Of a DNA stretch of 64,000 nucleotides, positions 36,528-45,818 are shown one piece after another. A program made the position numbers and the translations under genes. The notes beneath the pieces are model-generated. The model did no database searches. It was given only the letters and a program-made list of their open reading frames with translations, and was not told the origin of the DNA. The stretch is from Dyadobacter subterraneus (GTDB taxonomy: Bacteria > Bacteroidota > Bacteroidia > Cytophagales > Spirosomataceae), in the NCBI RefSeq assembly GCF_015221875.1, contig NZ_JACYGY010000001.1, positions 434,001-498,000 of the forward strand. The letters run 5' to 3'. Positions within the stretch are counted from its first letter, which is position 1, and each line of letters opens with the position of its first letter.

Positions 36528-37877
36528 CTAAAAAAGTGTCCGGAATAGCAGATAACCATTTAATACAATGATAATTGAGGTGATAACCCAGCTGAGAATT
36601 GCCATACTTCTTGAATTGGCAAAATTTCCCATAATCTTCTTATTTGAAGTAAAAAGTACCAAAGGTACCACAGCAAAACTTAATTGAAGAGACAATATAA
36701 CCTGGCTGAAAACCAGTAATTCTGCCATACCTTTTTCACCATAAAGTGAGGTAACAATTAATGCAGGAATGATTGCAATGGCTCTTGTAATCAGCCGGCG
36801 TATCCACGGTTTTAGACGAATATTCAAAAAACCTTCCATCACAATTTGGCCTGCCAATGTGCCGGTCAATGTTGAACTTTGTCCGGATGCGAGTAATGCC
36901 AACGCAAAGAAAATTCCCGCCATACTCACACCTAGCACAGGATCAAGCAAATGATAAGCATCTGTAATATCAGCAACTTCCCGATGGCCATTTGTATGAA
37001 ATGCAGCGGCGGCAAGAATTAAAATTGACGCATTAATAAAAAATGCAAGTCCGAGCGAAACGGTTGAGTCGATGGTAGCAAATTTAATTGCCGTCTTTTT
37101 CCCTTCTTCGTCTCTTTTGAAATTCCTGGTTTGTACAATGCTTGAATGCAGATATAAATTATGCGGCATCACGGTCGCGCCCAGAATTCCAATCGCGATA
37201 TATAGCATTCCCGGGTTTGTGACAATTTCTAGTTTAGGCAAAAGTCCACCGGCGATACCGGAAAGAGATGGCTCCGAAACAATCATTTCGTATATAAAGC
37301 TTAATAAAATAATCCCCATCAAAGCACCGACGATACTTTCTATAATCCTGAATCCTTTTTGCTGGAAATATAAAACAAGCAGCACATCAAGCGATGTGAA
37401 AACAATCCCGACCGTTAAAGGCAGACCAAACAATAAATTTAGCGCGATTGCAGATCCGATCACTTCGGCAAGATCTGTTGCTGCAATGGCGATTTCAGAT
37501 AATATCCATAATACAACAGAAACTGGTTTGGAATAATAATCCCGGCAAGCCTGAGCCAGATCACGACCTGATGCAATTCCCAGTTTTAAAGCCAGATGCT
37601 GCAAAAGCATGGCAAATAAATTGGAGACCAGAATAACCGTAAGTAAAGTATATCCAAAACGGGAACCGCCTTCAATATCCGTCGCCCAGTTGCCCGGATC
37701 GATATATCCGACAGCCACCATCAGACCAGGACCAGTAAATGCCATAAGTTTTTTCCAGAAGCCGGCGCCTTCTGGAATGTTTATTGAAGCGTGAACTTCC
37801 GATAACGAAGCAAGTTTATTGGTATCGTCTGTGATGTTTCTAAGCAATGAATCCCTTGTAGTTAAATTGTCAAACAT
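36528..37877 (-). CDS. mntH: Nramp-family Mn2+/Fe2+ transporter
   Basis: A 449-residue inner-membrane proton-coupled divalent-metal importer with about 11 helices. The metal-binding DPGNWATDI is in helix 1 (about residue 60) and the MPHNLYLHSSIVQTR motif in helix 6; both are intact. ATG at 37877 is preferred over the TTG at 37901. It is divergent from a DtxR-type regulator with a DtxR-like operator in the shared 149-base gap, so it is probably repressed by metal-loaded regulator. Specificity for Mn over Fe is inferred. Confidence 0.93.
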   Translation of the reverse strand: MFDNLTTRDSLLRNITDDTNKLASLSEVHASINIPEGAGFWKKLMAFTGPGLMVAVGYIDPGNWATDIEGGSRFGYTLLTVILVSNLFAMLLQHLALKLGIASGRDLAQACRDYYSKPVSVVLWILSEIAIAATDLAEVIGSAIALNLLFGLPLTVGIVFTSLDVLLVLYFQQKGFRIIESIVGALMGIILLSFIYEMIVSEPSLSGIAGGLLPKLEIVTNPGMLYIAIGILGATVMPHNLYLHSSIVQTRNFKRDEEGKKTAIKFATIDSTVSLGLAFFINASILILAAAAFHTNGHREVADITDAYHLLDPVLGVSMAGIFFALALLASGQSSTLTGTLAGQIVMEGFLNIRLKPWIRRLITRAIAIIPALIVTSLYGEKGMAELLVFSQVILSLQLSFAVVPLVLFTSNKKIMGNFANSRSMAILSWVITSIIIVLNGYLLFRTLF

Positions 37878-37944
37878 TTTTCGAATGTCTAAAATAAACA
37901 ATTTGGTTTATTGAAAACAAAGATAGAGAAATCTTAAATCAATT

Positions 37945-37960
37945 TTTAGGTTAATCTAAA
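37945..37960. promoter_or_regulatory. DtxR/MntR-like operator
   Basis: TTTAGGTTAATCTAAA, an imperfect palindrome with 14 of 16 bases symmetric, resembling DtxR-family operators. It lies between the divergent Nramp gene (start 37877) and the DtxR-type regulator (start 38027), consistent with co-regulation and autoregulation. Confidence 0.65.
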
Positions 37961-37986
37961 TTTTTTTAAATCCGATTAGTAAATTG

Positions 37987-37994
37987 TACTTTTG
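37987..37994 (+). promoter_or_regulatory. -7 promoter box for the DtxR-type regulator
   Basis: TACTTTTG fits TAnnTTTG and lies 33 bases before the regulator start. The operator at 37945-37960 falls just upstream, near where the -33 region should be. Confidence 0.5.
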
Positions 37995-38026
37995 CTGACA
38001 TATTGAGGTTTTGGGATAAACATACG

Positions 38027-38689
38027 ATGCAGAACTCCTTCACAGAAGAAAATTATTTAAAAATTATTCACGCACTTTCAGGGCGTGAAGGGCTTGAAGT
38101 AAGTACCAATGCTTTGGCAGAAAGTACTTCCACGCGTGCTGCATCCGTGACGGATATGCTGCGCAAGCTTGCGGAAAAGGGATTGATACATTATAAAAAG
38201 TATCAGGGCGTGAGATTAACGGAATCCGGAGAGAAAGTTGCGATCAATGTAATCCGTAAACATCGCCTTTGGGAAGTGTTTCTGGTTGAAAAACTTGGTT
38301 TTGGCTGGGATGAGGTGCATGATATTGCAGAAGAACTTGAACATATTCCGTCAGATCATCTGGTAGAGCGTCTGGATGCATTTCTGGGTCATCCCCGTTT
38401 TGATCCGCACGGCGACCCGATTCCTGACTCAAAAGGTAACCTTACAGAACCTGATTACCTGATTCTAACCGATGTTGAAATGGGTGAAAAAGTAAGAATG
38501 ATGGGTGTTTTGGATCACGCACCTTCGTTTTTGCAGCATCTTGACAGAGCGGGAATTACGCTTGGATGTATTTTGGAGATAAAAGAAATTAATGAATATG
38601 ATAAATCTGCTTCTGTACAGATTGATGATAAACAAACGTTATTTATAAGTCTTGAGGTTTCTAAAAATTTACTAGTACAACGCCGATGA
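38027..38689 (+). CDS. mntR: DtxR/MntR-family metal-dependent regulator
   Basis: A 220-residue dimeric repressor. It has an N-terminal winged helix (NYLKIIHALSGREG, TRAASVTDMLRKLAEKGLI), a metal-binding and dimerisation part (HRLWEVFLVEKLGFGWDEVH, EELEHIPSDHLVERLDAFLGHP with clustered His/Glu/Asp ligands) and a C-terminal SH3-like FeoA domain (GEKVRMMGVLDHAPSFL). ATG at 38027 is chosen over a GTG-like extension to 38003. Beside an Nramp gene, this is likely the manganese- or iron-sensing repressor of that gene. Confidence 0.9.
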   Translation: MQNSFTEENYLKIIHALSGREGLEVSTNALAESTSTRAASVTDMLRKLAEKGLIHYKKYQGVRLTESGEKVAINVIRKHRLWEVFLVEKLGFGWDEVHDIAEELEHIPSDHLVERLDAFLGHPRFDPHGDPIPDSKGNLTEPDYLILTDVEMGEKVRMMGVLDHAPSFLQHLDRAGITLGCILEIKEINEYDKSASVQIDDKQTLFISLEVSKNLLVQRR

Positions 38690-38702
38690 GACTTTCCCAG
38701 CC

Positions 38703-39785
38703 ATGAGATTGAAAATATTAGATCGTTATCTGATCAAGAATTTCCTGATTACTTATTTTTTCGTAGCCTTTGTGATCGTACTGATCATTTGTATGATCGA
38801 CTATACAGAGAAGGTGGACGATTTTCTTGAAAAGAAAGCGCCTATTAATGAAATCCTGATTGATTATTACCTCAACCTGATTCCTTACTGGATTAATTAC
38901 ATCAGTCCGCTGATGGTTTTTATTGCAACAGTTTTTTTTACATCCAGGATTGCAGCCCGGACGGAAATTGTGGCCATGCTTAGCAGTGGAATAAGTTTTG
39001 GCCGGATTTTATTTCCTTATCTGATTGGCGCTGTGGTACTGGGGGCTGTTACATTTGTTCAGGTGGGGTGGATTTTACCAAAGGCAAATAAAATCCGCAA
39101 TACTTTTGAAAAAACTTATGTAAAAAACGAATATACTTTCAGTGGACGTAATGTGCATATAACGATTGCTCCTGATGTTTATGCCTATCTTGAAAGCTAC
39201 AATACAGCTGCAAAGACCGGGAATAAATTCACAATGGAAACAATCAAAGGAAATAAACTTCTTCAAAAATTGTCTGCCGACAAAATCGTTTGGCAGGATA
39301 AAAAGAAAAAATGGACACTTCAGAATGTGCAGGTCAGGACGATTGACAACCTGAAAGAAACGCTCACTTATCCAAAAGATATGGATACGACGATCAATTT
39401 GTTTCCCAAGGATTTTGAAAGTAATTATAACCTTTACGAAACTTTCACCCTACCTGAACTCAATACCTACATTGCACTTTTGCGAAGCCGGGGAGCTGAT
39501 GGACTGGAAGTTTACCTGATTGAAAAATATGTGCGCTTTACCCAGCCTTTTGCCATTTTAATCCTGACTTCGATCGGTGTAATTGTATCTGCGCGGAAAA
39601 GCAGGCGAGGAGTGGGTTGGCAAATTGCCCTCGGTTTTATGCTGGCGTTTATCTATATTCTGTTTTTCCTGTTGTCAAAAGGAGTGGCCGAAGCAGGAAC
39701 TGTGAGTACTTTATTTGCGGTATGGCTGCCAAATATTGTGTTTTCGTTCATTGGATTGTTGTTGTATAAAACATTACCAAGATAA
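38703..39785 (+). CDS. LptF/LptG-family LPS export permease
   Basis: A 360-residue inner-membrane protein with helices near residues 15-40, 55-80, 98-118, then a periplasmic beta-jellyroll region (about 125-265) and three more helices (about 270-355). FLITYFFVAFVIVLIICM and the SKGVAEAG-like end match YjgP/YjgQ. LptF and LptG carry LPS from the inner membrane to the LptA bridge; Bacteroidota typically encode two paralogues that are unlinked, and which one this is cannot be said. Starts 13 bases after mntR. Confidence 0.88.
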   Translation: MRLKILDRYLIKNFLITYFFVAFVIVLIICMIDYTEKVDDFLEKKAPINEILIDYYLNLIPYWINYISPLMVFIATVFFTSRIAARTEIVAMLSSGISFGRILFPYLIGAVVLGAVTFVQVGWILPKANKIRNTFEKTYVKNEYTFSGRNVHITIAPDVYAYLESYNTAAKTGNKFTMETIKGNKLLQKLSADKIVWQDKKKKWTLQNVQVRTIDNLKETLTYPKDMDTTINLFPKDFESNYNLYETFTLPELNTYIALLRSRGADGLEVYLIEKYVRFTQPFAILILTSIGVIVSARKSRRGVGWQIALGFMLAFIYILFFLLSKGVAEAGTVSTLFAVWLPNIVFSFIGLLLYKTLPR

Positions 39786-39789
39786 TTTT

Positions 39790-40698
39790 ATGTTCACCAC
39801 AACAACTTTCAGATCTTATCTCCATCTGCATTTTTTAGTGCTGATCTGGGGTTTTACAGCGATAGTTGGCCTCATGGTTTCGATTTCTCCGATTGCACTT
39901 GTTTTTTACAGAACATTTCTGGCAGGTTTGGGCTTGGCTGTTGTGATGTTGGTTAAGAAAAAGAAATTTGATGTAACAGGCGCAGATCTTCGCCGGATGT
40001 TTTTTGTAGGATGTATTTTATCTTCTCACTGGATACTTTTTTTTGCCGCTGCCCGTGTTTCGACTGCATCGGTTTGTCTGGCCGGAATGGCTACGACATC
40101 CCTCTGGACCAGTTTGATTGAACCTTTGGTGAACCGTCGCCCGATAAAGCCTTTGGAAGTTGGCTTGGGAATATTGGCCTTCGCCGGATTGTATGTCGTT
40201 TTTAAATTTGAATTTGATCATGCCTTAGGACTTGGCCTGGCTCTTGCATCAGCGTTATTAGCTGCGATGTTCACCGTGGCAAACAGCAGATTCGTACAGC
40301 GAATTGATGCTTTTACCATAACATTTTACGAAATGGTCGGGGCAAGTTTATTTTCTTTGTTATTTCTGATTGTTGCAGAATCCCGGGGATGGACCAATAA
40401 TATGCCGGTTTGGCCAAAAGGGCAGGACTGGATATGGATTTTATTTCTTGCCTGGATCTGTACCGTGTATGCAAGTACGATGGCTACGCAGCTCATGAAA
40501 CAGTTCTCAGCCTATCTTATTAACCTGACAATCAACCTTGAACCGGTTTATGGAATCGCGCTGGCTTTTTTCTATTTTGGAGAAAAGGAGAGGATGACAC
40601 AAGGTTTTTATCTGGGTACAATTTTAATCCTGCTCGCAGTACTTTTGTACCCCATCCTGAATGGAAGAACATTTCAAAAACGAACGAAAACTACTTAA
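39790..40698 (+). CDS. EamA/DMT-superfamily transporter
   Basis: A 302-residue inner-membrane protein with 10 predicted helices and the twofold EamA duplication (LIWGFTAIVGLMVS ... VFYRTFLAGLGLAVVM; second half LASALLAAMFTVANSRF). ATG at 39790, 4 bases after the LptF/G stop, is taken as start; an in-frame extension to 39715 overlaps the previous gene. Substrate unknown; metabolite export is usual in this family. Confidence 0.85.
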   Translation: MFTTTTFRSYLHLHFLVLIWGFTAIVGLMVSISPIALVFYRTFLAGLGLAVVMLVKKKKFDVTGADLRRMFFVGCILSSHWILFFAAARVSTASVCLAGMATTSLWTSLIEPLVNRRPIKPLEVGLGILAFAGLYVVFKFEFDHALGLGLALASALLAAMFTVANSRFVQRIDAFTITFYEMVGASLFSLLFLIVAESRGWTNNMPVWPKGQDWIWILFLAWICTVYASTMATQLMKQFSAYLINLTINLEPVYGIALAFFYFGEKERMTQGFYLGTILILLAVLLYPILNGRTFQKRTKTT

Positions 40699-40713
40699 TT
40701 AACATATTACTAC

Positions 40714-40721
40714 TATTTTTG
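40714..40721 (+). promoter_or_regulatory. -7 promoter box for the glycan locus
   Basis: TATTTTTG matches TAnnTTTG and lies 23 bases before the first glycosyltransferase start at 40744. No clear TTG -33 element is seen. Confidence 0.45.
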
Positions 40722-40743
40722 TCGCATCAACAAATTTGAACAC

Positions 40744-41694
40744 ATGAATTTATCCCGTTTACTTTTAGTAGTACCATGTTACAATGAGGAAGCGATTTTG
40801 AATCTGACCTATTCAACGCTTAAAGCTTATTATGCTGGTATCAAGGAGCGGGGACTTATAGCGGCCGATAGTAAAATCTGCTTTGTTAATGACGGCAGCC
40901 GGGACAAAACCTGGGATATCATTGAAGAACTTTGCAGCAAAGACGACACGATTATTGGTGTCAAACTTTCCAGAAATTTCGGTCATCAAAGCGCAATCAT
41001 GGCGGGTTTGGAAAATTATATTGATGACTTTGATTGCTTTATCACCATCGATGCCGATTTACAGGACGATATAAATGCCATTACTTCCATGATTGAAAAA
41101 CACCGTGAAGGTGCCATGGTCGTTTACGGTGTAAGAGGCGACAGAAGTTCGGATACGTGGTTCAAACGTGTATCAGCAGAGAGTTTTTATGTGATCATGC
41201 AGAAAATGGGCGTTCCAGTGGTTTTTAACCACGCAGATTTTCGTTTAATGGATCGCCGGGTACTTCAGGAACTTGGCAACTTCAAGGAAATAAATATGTT
41301 TCTTCGCGGTATTGTTCCGCTTGTCGGTTTTCGCAACGACAAGGTAATTTACAATCGTCTGGAACGTACCGCCGGGGAAACGAAATATCCGTTAAGTAAA
41401 ATGTTGCTTTTCGCCTGGAACGGGATCACTTCCTTTTCTACCTTTCCGATGCGGCTTGTACTTTATTTTGGCGTATTTAATTTTATGGTCGCCATGGTTA
41501 TTGTCGCCTATATTTTCTTTTCCTACATCATCGGACACACAGTTCCGGGATGGACTTCAACCATGTTACCACTTACTTTTTTCAGTGGCTCCAATATGAT
41601 GGCACTGGGATTAATCGGCGAGTACATCGGGAAAATTTATGAAGAAGTAAAAGGTCGTCCACGCTACATCATTGAAAAAACAGTTAATGAATAG
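40744..41694 (+). CDS. GT2 polyprenyl-phosphate glycosyltransferase (GtrB-like)
   Basis: A 316-residue enzyme with an N-terminal GT-A domain (VPCYNEE, FVNDGSRDKTW, IDADLQDD with the metal-binding DxD-like site) and two C-terminal membrane helices (about residues 236-262 and 270-290). The ERTAGETKYPLSKM segment is typical of DPM/GtrB. It should transfer a sugar from a nucleotide donor to undecaprenyl phosphate at the cytoplasmic face, giving a donor for extracytoplasmic glycosyltransferases. Next gene starts within its last codons, pointing to translational coupling. Confidence 0.9.
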   Translation: MNLSRLLLVVPCYNEEAILNLTYSTLKAYYAGIKERGLIAADSKICFVNDGSRDKTWDIIEELCSKDDTIIGVKLSRNFGHQSAIMAGLENYIDDFDCFITIDADLQDDINAITSMIEKHREGAMVVYGVRGDRSSDTWFKRVSAESFYVIMQKMGVPVVFNHADFRLMDRRVLQELGNFKEINMFLRGIVPLVGFRNDKVIYNRLERTAGETKYPLSKMLLFAWNGITSFSTFPMRLVLYFGVFNFMVAMVIVAYIFFSYIIGHTVPGWTSTMLPLTFFSGSNMMALGLIGEYIGKIYEEVKGRPRYIIEKTVNE

Positions 41695-43099
41695 ATTTTA
41701 TAAAAAATACCGCACAGTTGGCAATTCGATAAACATGCTTTTATTATTAAGCGTGCTTATACCTTTGCTGGCACTATCGTATTTTAATCATCCATCTCCT
41801 GCCGACGATTATTGCTACATCGATACGGTTTTTAAATACAGCTGGCTCGAAGCGATGAATTTTTATTATTCGGGCTGGACGGGACGGTATTTCGGTATTT
41901 TTCTCAATCACTCAAATCCTTTAATTGTTCATTCCATTATTGGTTTCAAAATTTGGCCAGTTGTCCTTTTATCAGGATTTATCTTTGCATTTTACAGCTT
42001 GTTCAGGCATTTGACGCCTACATTGTCCCGGGCTGCGCACCTTGGTTTTGCCGGTGTTGTATTTTTCCTTTACATACTAAAAATGCCAAGTATTGTTGAA
42101 GGATTTTACTGGATGGCCGCTTTCGTAACCTACACCGTCCCTAATATTCTTACGTTATTTTGGGTTTGCGTCGTTCTGGACTGGTATCGGCAGGATACTA
42201 AAAAAATGCTGCTGGCAACGCTGGCTAACTTTTTTGTTTTTGCCATCATTGGGAGCAGTGAAACCAACTTGTTAATCATCTTTTTGTTGGTAGCCGCCTT
42301 ATGGTTTTACCGAATTATTTTCCATCGTAAAATTGATGGATTGATGATCAGTCTATTGATTGTCACCATTTTATCCGGCTATTTCTTGTTTAGTTCTCCT
42401 GGTAATGCCGCACGTATGGGCGGAAATCCGATGGGTGGCAACGTGGTATTTTCAGTTGTGTCGTCTTTCAAAAAACTGGCAGAATTGAGTATTGGCTGGA
42501 TTACAAAGACGCCATTGCTTATCTTCTCTCTGGCCTGGCTCATTGTGCTTTCCAAGATTTCCGTAGGTGCAAGAAATTATTTCTCGATGCCCGTTTGGTT
42601 TGCAGTTGCATTGTATATTGGCATTCTGGCCGCGCAAATTGTTCCTTCTTATTTTGGCGTTGGTATTGATCCGACACCGCGTGTAATCAACTGTGTCTAT
42701 TTATTTTTCCTGATCGGCTGGTTTTATGTGATCGGCGTTGTCTTTCATTATTTTCATCAACGTTACACGGGAGAGTTTCGCTTATCCTTTCTCAGATACG
42801 GAGTTTTATATTCTCTTTTAGTGCTCTCAATCGCGTTTTCGTTTTTTCGAAGTGCAAATGTTAAGATGATTTATTCCGATTTGTTGAGAGGGAAAGCGGC
42901 CGCATTTAGCAGGGAGACGAATGAGCGTTACGCCTTGATTCAAAATTCAAAAGATGCAATTGTCTATTTGCCTCCAATAAAAACCCGACCGATATCACTT
43001 TATTATGATGATATTACCACCAACCGCGGACACTGGTGGAATAAATGTATGGCGGGCTATTTTGGAAAAGAGGCTATCATTATGAAAGAAACAAAGTGA
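41687..43099 (+). CDS. Polytopic membrane protein, DUF6056-like (possible GT-C)
   Basis: A 470-residue protein with about 11 hydrophobic segments. The first extracytoplasmic loop has HPSPADDYCYIDTVF, a DDY motif like the Asp/Glu pair of GT-C enzymes, followed by YYSGWTGRYFG. These features fit the DUF6056 family, whose function is not established; I infer a GT-C glycosyltransferase using the lipid-linked sugar made by the preceding GtrB. ATG at 41687 overlaps the end of that gene by 8 bases; TTG at 41672 is an alternative. Confidence 0.7.
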   Translation: MNRFYKKYRTVGNSINMLLLLSVLIPLLALSYFNHPSPADDYCYIDTVFKYSWLEAMNFYYSGWTGRYFGIFLNHSNPLIVHSIIGFKIWPVVLLSGFIFAFYSLFRHLTPTLSRAAHLGFAGVVFFLYILKMPSIVEGFYWMAAFVTYTVPNILTLFWVCVVLDWYRQDTKKMLLATLANFFVFAIIGSSETNLLIIFLLVAALWFYRIIFHRKIDGLMISLLIVTILSGYFLFSSPGNAARMGGNPMGGNVVFSVVSSFKKLAELSIGWITKTPLLIFSLAWLIVLSKISVGARNYFSMPVWFAVALYIGILAAQIVPSYFGVGIDPTPRVINCVYLFFLIGWFYVIGVVFHYFHQRYTGEFRLSFLRYGVLYSLLVLSIAFSFFRSANVKMIYSDLLRGKAAAFSRETNERYALIQNSKDAIVYLPPIKTRPISLYYDDITTNRGHWWNKCMAGYFGKEAIIMKETK

Positions 43100-44796
43100 A
43101 TAAAAATAAATTAATGCTTGGTGGTTTAATGGCCATACCCATTGTTTTCTGGGTATTTGTCATCCTGAATAATTCCGTAAATGTGCCTTGGTACGACGAT
43201 TTTGATCCTTTTCCGGATTTTCTTCGTCAGTGGATCAACAGCGCATCTTTTGCTGATCATTTGCGATTACTTTTTCAGCCAAATAACGAACACCGGATGG
43301 TGATCGGTAAGCTTGTTACCCTATTTTATTATGGCATCACCGGGCAGCTTAATTTTACGTTTCTTCACATCGCGGGAGCTTGTTTTACCCTCGGTACTTT
43401 GTGGCTTTTCTGGACTTCATTTAAGGATAGTAACTTAAAGTGGTGGTATTTTTTGCCAGTGCCTTTCCTGTTGTTTCAACTGCAATATCATCTAGTTTTT
43501 CTTTGGGCAATTTGCAGCCTTCAGCATCAGCCGGTTATCTTTTTTGTAAGTCTTTCGATGTTATTGCTGGCCAGAAATCGTTTTGGCTGGGCACTTTTGG
43601 CCGCAGTTTGCGCGACCTATTCCATGAGTAATGGTATTTTTGTCTGGGTTTCAGGCGCAGTTATCCTGATTTTAAGATCGAATTATAAATGGCTTGGAAT
43701 TTGGTGTATAACTGGCGCTGCTGCTATTGGATTTTATTTCTTTGGTTTAACAACTCAGGGCAACGAATCCAGTATTGCCTATTTCAAACAATATCCACAT
43801 CTCTCTTTTCTGGGTTTCTTTGCCTTTCTGGGAGGCTTGTTCGACTTTTTTCCTGAAAAAACAATTGTGACCAGATCAGTTCTTCCCGTCATTATGGGGC
43901 TGGCTGTGATGGTCTGGGTTGGCACCTGGCTCTTGACTCTTGTTTTATCATGGTTTAAAAAGACTTTTAACACTGCTCAGAAATTACCGGATTTTGTTGA
44001 TGCATTTTCTGTCGTTGAAAAAGGACGGAAGTCTTTTCAGGAATTTCTTTTAGGCATACTGGTCTTTTTGTTGATGAATGCGCTGGTTATCGGATTATTA
44101 AGACCGAGATTTGGCTTTTTTGTCATGATCGTAAGTAATTACAAAATGTACCCGGCCTTGTTCCTGATCATCGCTTATCTGTCTTTTATTTCGTCAACAG
44201 TCAAAATCAATTTGCAGCAAAGAGGATTTCAGCTTGCTATTGCTTTAAGTCTTTTGATTTGGTGTTTTTCTATTTACAGTTATTTGCCGGTTATTCAGGA
44301 ACGGAAGAAATATCTATCAATAAATGGATACAACCAGGAATTTAATGGCTATGGACTTGGTCATGTACCATTTTCAGCAGCTGCTAAATATGTTGATATC
44401 CTGATGAAAGAAATGGTATCAATGAATATTTATAAGTTTCCTGTTGAAACAGATCATTTGGTAACAGAGATAAAAAAGTTGCAAACACCTGTTCCGGCAA
44501 ATTTTGATATTTCGGCTAAAATGCTGGATGGAAAAATTCTGATTCAGGATTCTACTGCCAAATTAAGTTCGAATACAGGTCAGTATGCCTTTGTGAAAAA
44601 TAAAGATCAACTGTATTTATTTAAACTGGAACCGAACAAATATGCCGGAAAAAATATATTCAGACAATATTTTAATGGTTCGAATGTCGAGGTTCCTTTG
44701 ACTTCACTACTTCCCGGATCTTACGATTTGGGTGTTGTAAAAGTAAGTGAAGGTGGAGTTACCGGTGGTATTTTGAGAACTATTACAATACCTTAA
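43096..44796 (+). CDS. Polytopic membrane protein, possible GT-C glycosyltransferase
   Basis: A 566-residue protein with about 11-12 hydrophobic segments and a soluble C-terminal region of about 120 residues. The first periplasmic loop reads VPWYDDFDPFPDFLRQWI and LFQPNNEHRMVIGKL, acidic and His residues in the place where GT-C enzymes bind lipid-linked sugar. I recognise no named family. GTG at 43096 shares bases with the previous stop (GTGA); ATG at 43114 is an alternative. Context suggests it works with the GtrB-like enzymes. Confidence 0.6.
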   Translation: MNKNKLMLGGLMAIPIVFWVFVILNNSVNVPWYDDFDPFPDFLRQWINSASFADHLRLLFQPNNEHRMVIGKLVTLFYYGITGQLNFTFLHIAGACFTLGTLWLFWTSFKDSNLKWWYFLPVPFLLFQLQYHLVFLWAICSLQHQPVIFFVSLSMLLLARNRFGWALLAAVCATYSMSNGIFVWVSGAVILILRSNYKWLGIWCITGAAAIGFYFFGLTTQGNESSIAYFKQYPHLSFLGFFAFLGGLFDFFPEKTIVTRSVLPVIMGLAVMVWVGTWLLTLVLSWFKKTFNTAQKLPDFVDAFSVVEKGRKSFQEFLLGILVFLLMNALVIGLLRPRFGFFVMIVSNYKMYPALFLIIAYLSFISSTVKINLQQRGFQLAIALSLLIWCFSIYSYLPVIQERKKYLSINGYNQEFNGYGLGHVPFSAAAKYVDILMKEMVSMNIYKFPVETDHLVTEIKKLQTPVPANFDISAKMLDGKILIQDSTAKLSSNTGQYAFVKNKDQLYLFKLEPNKYAGKNIFRQYFNGSNVEVPLTSLLPGSYDLGVVKVSEGGVTGGILRTITIP

Positions 44797-44830
44797 ATAA
44801 ATCAATGATTCCAAATTTCGTTTAAAGGCG

Positions 44831-44838
44831 TATTTTTG
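44831..44838 (+). promoter_or_regulatory. -7 promoter box for the second GtrB-like gene
   Basis: TATTTTTG matches TAnnTTTG, 32 bases before the TTG start at 44871. A 74-base gap after the previous gene makes an internal promoter plausible. Confidence 0.45.
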
Positions 44839-44870
44839 CGACCGTTGTCTAATCGTTTAAAAAAAGCATA

Positions 44871-45815
44871 TTGAAAACCCCGCAAATATCTATTGTTGCC
44901 CCGTTGTACAATGAGTCAGAGTCTTTTCCTCAACTGATTCAGCGTCTCAGCGCATTAATGGATTCCAGTCCGCTGACGATTGAAGTGGTGCTGATTGATG
45001 ACGGAAGCAGGGACGACACAGCTTTGCGTATTCGTCAGCTGGCCTTGACGGACGAGCGTTATCATGGTGTATTTTTGTCAAGAAATCATGGTCATCAGCT
45101 TGCGTTAACAGCTGGTATTGCATCGGCACGCGGCAGTGAGGCTGTATTTGTGATTGACGGCGATTTACAGGATCCGCCAGAACTTCTTCCTGATTTTTAC
45201 AAATTAATGCAGGAAGGCAATGATGTGGTTTATGCAGTCCGGAAAAAACGAAAAGAGAGTTTTATCAAAAAAACCGGATATCATTTGTTTTACCGCTTGC
45301 TGCGTTCGATTTCTTATGTTGAAATTCCGCTTGATTCGGGAGATTTTGCATTAATCAGCCGCCGTGTTGTGGATGTGATGAATAAAATGCCGGAAGAAAG
45401 CCGGTATTTGCGTGGTATGCGTTCGTGGATAGGATTTAATCAAACGGGTTTTGAATATGAACGTGACGCGCGTGTAGCAGGCGAATCAAAATATTCCTTC
45501 AAGCAATTATTTGGACTGGCATACAACGGAATATTTAATTTCAGTGAATTTCCAATAAAGTTTATGAGCAGAATGGGCGTTTTGGCCATTCTGATTTCGC
45601 TGGTTTATTTTATCATTGTTGTAATCAAAAAACTTTTCTTTGTCCAGGTAATTGAAGGTTTCACAGCATTGCTTTTTGTGATCATTCTGTTCAGCGGCGT
45701 GCAGCTTCTGGCGCTAGGTATTATTGGGGAATATGTGCTCAGGATCTTTTTTCAATCAAAAAATCGTCCTTTGTATATCGTTAAAGAAGAGATTATTAAC
45801 CGCGAGTATATTTAA
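44871..45815 (+). CDS. GT2 polyprenyl-phosphate glycosyltransferase (GtrB-like), second copy
   Basis: A 314-residue GT-A enzyme with VAPLYNESESF, LIDDGSRDDTA, IDGDLQDPPE (metal site), GHQLALTAG and the ARVAGESKYSFKQLF segment, ending with two membrane helices. It has the same architecture as the gene at 40744 but is clearly divergent, so it is an older paralogue and may use another sugar. TTG at 44871 is required, since the conserved start (ISIVAPLYNES) precedes any ATG. Confidence 0.9.
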   Translation: MKTPQISIVAPLYNESESFPQLIQRLSALMDSSPLTIEVVLIDDGSRDDTALRIRQLALTDERYHGVFLSRNHGHQLALTAGIASARGSEAVFVIDGDLQDPPELLPDFYKLMQEGNDVVYAVRKKRKESFIKKTGYHLFYRLLRSISYVEIPLDSGDFALISRRVVDVMNKMPEESRYLRGMRSWIGFNQTGFEYERDARVAGESKYSFKQLFGLAYNGIFNFSEFPIKFMSRMGVLAILISLVYFIIVVIKKLFFVQVIEGFTALLFVIILFSGVQLLALGIIGEYVLRIFFQSKNRPLYIVKEEIINREYI

Positions 45816-45818
45816 CGA

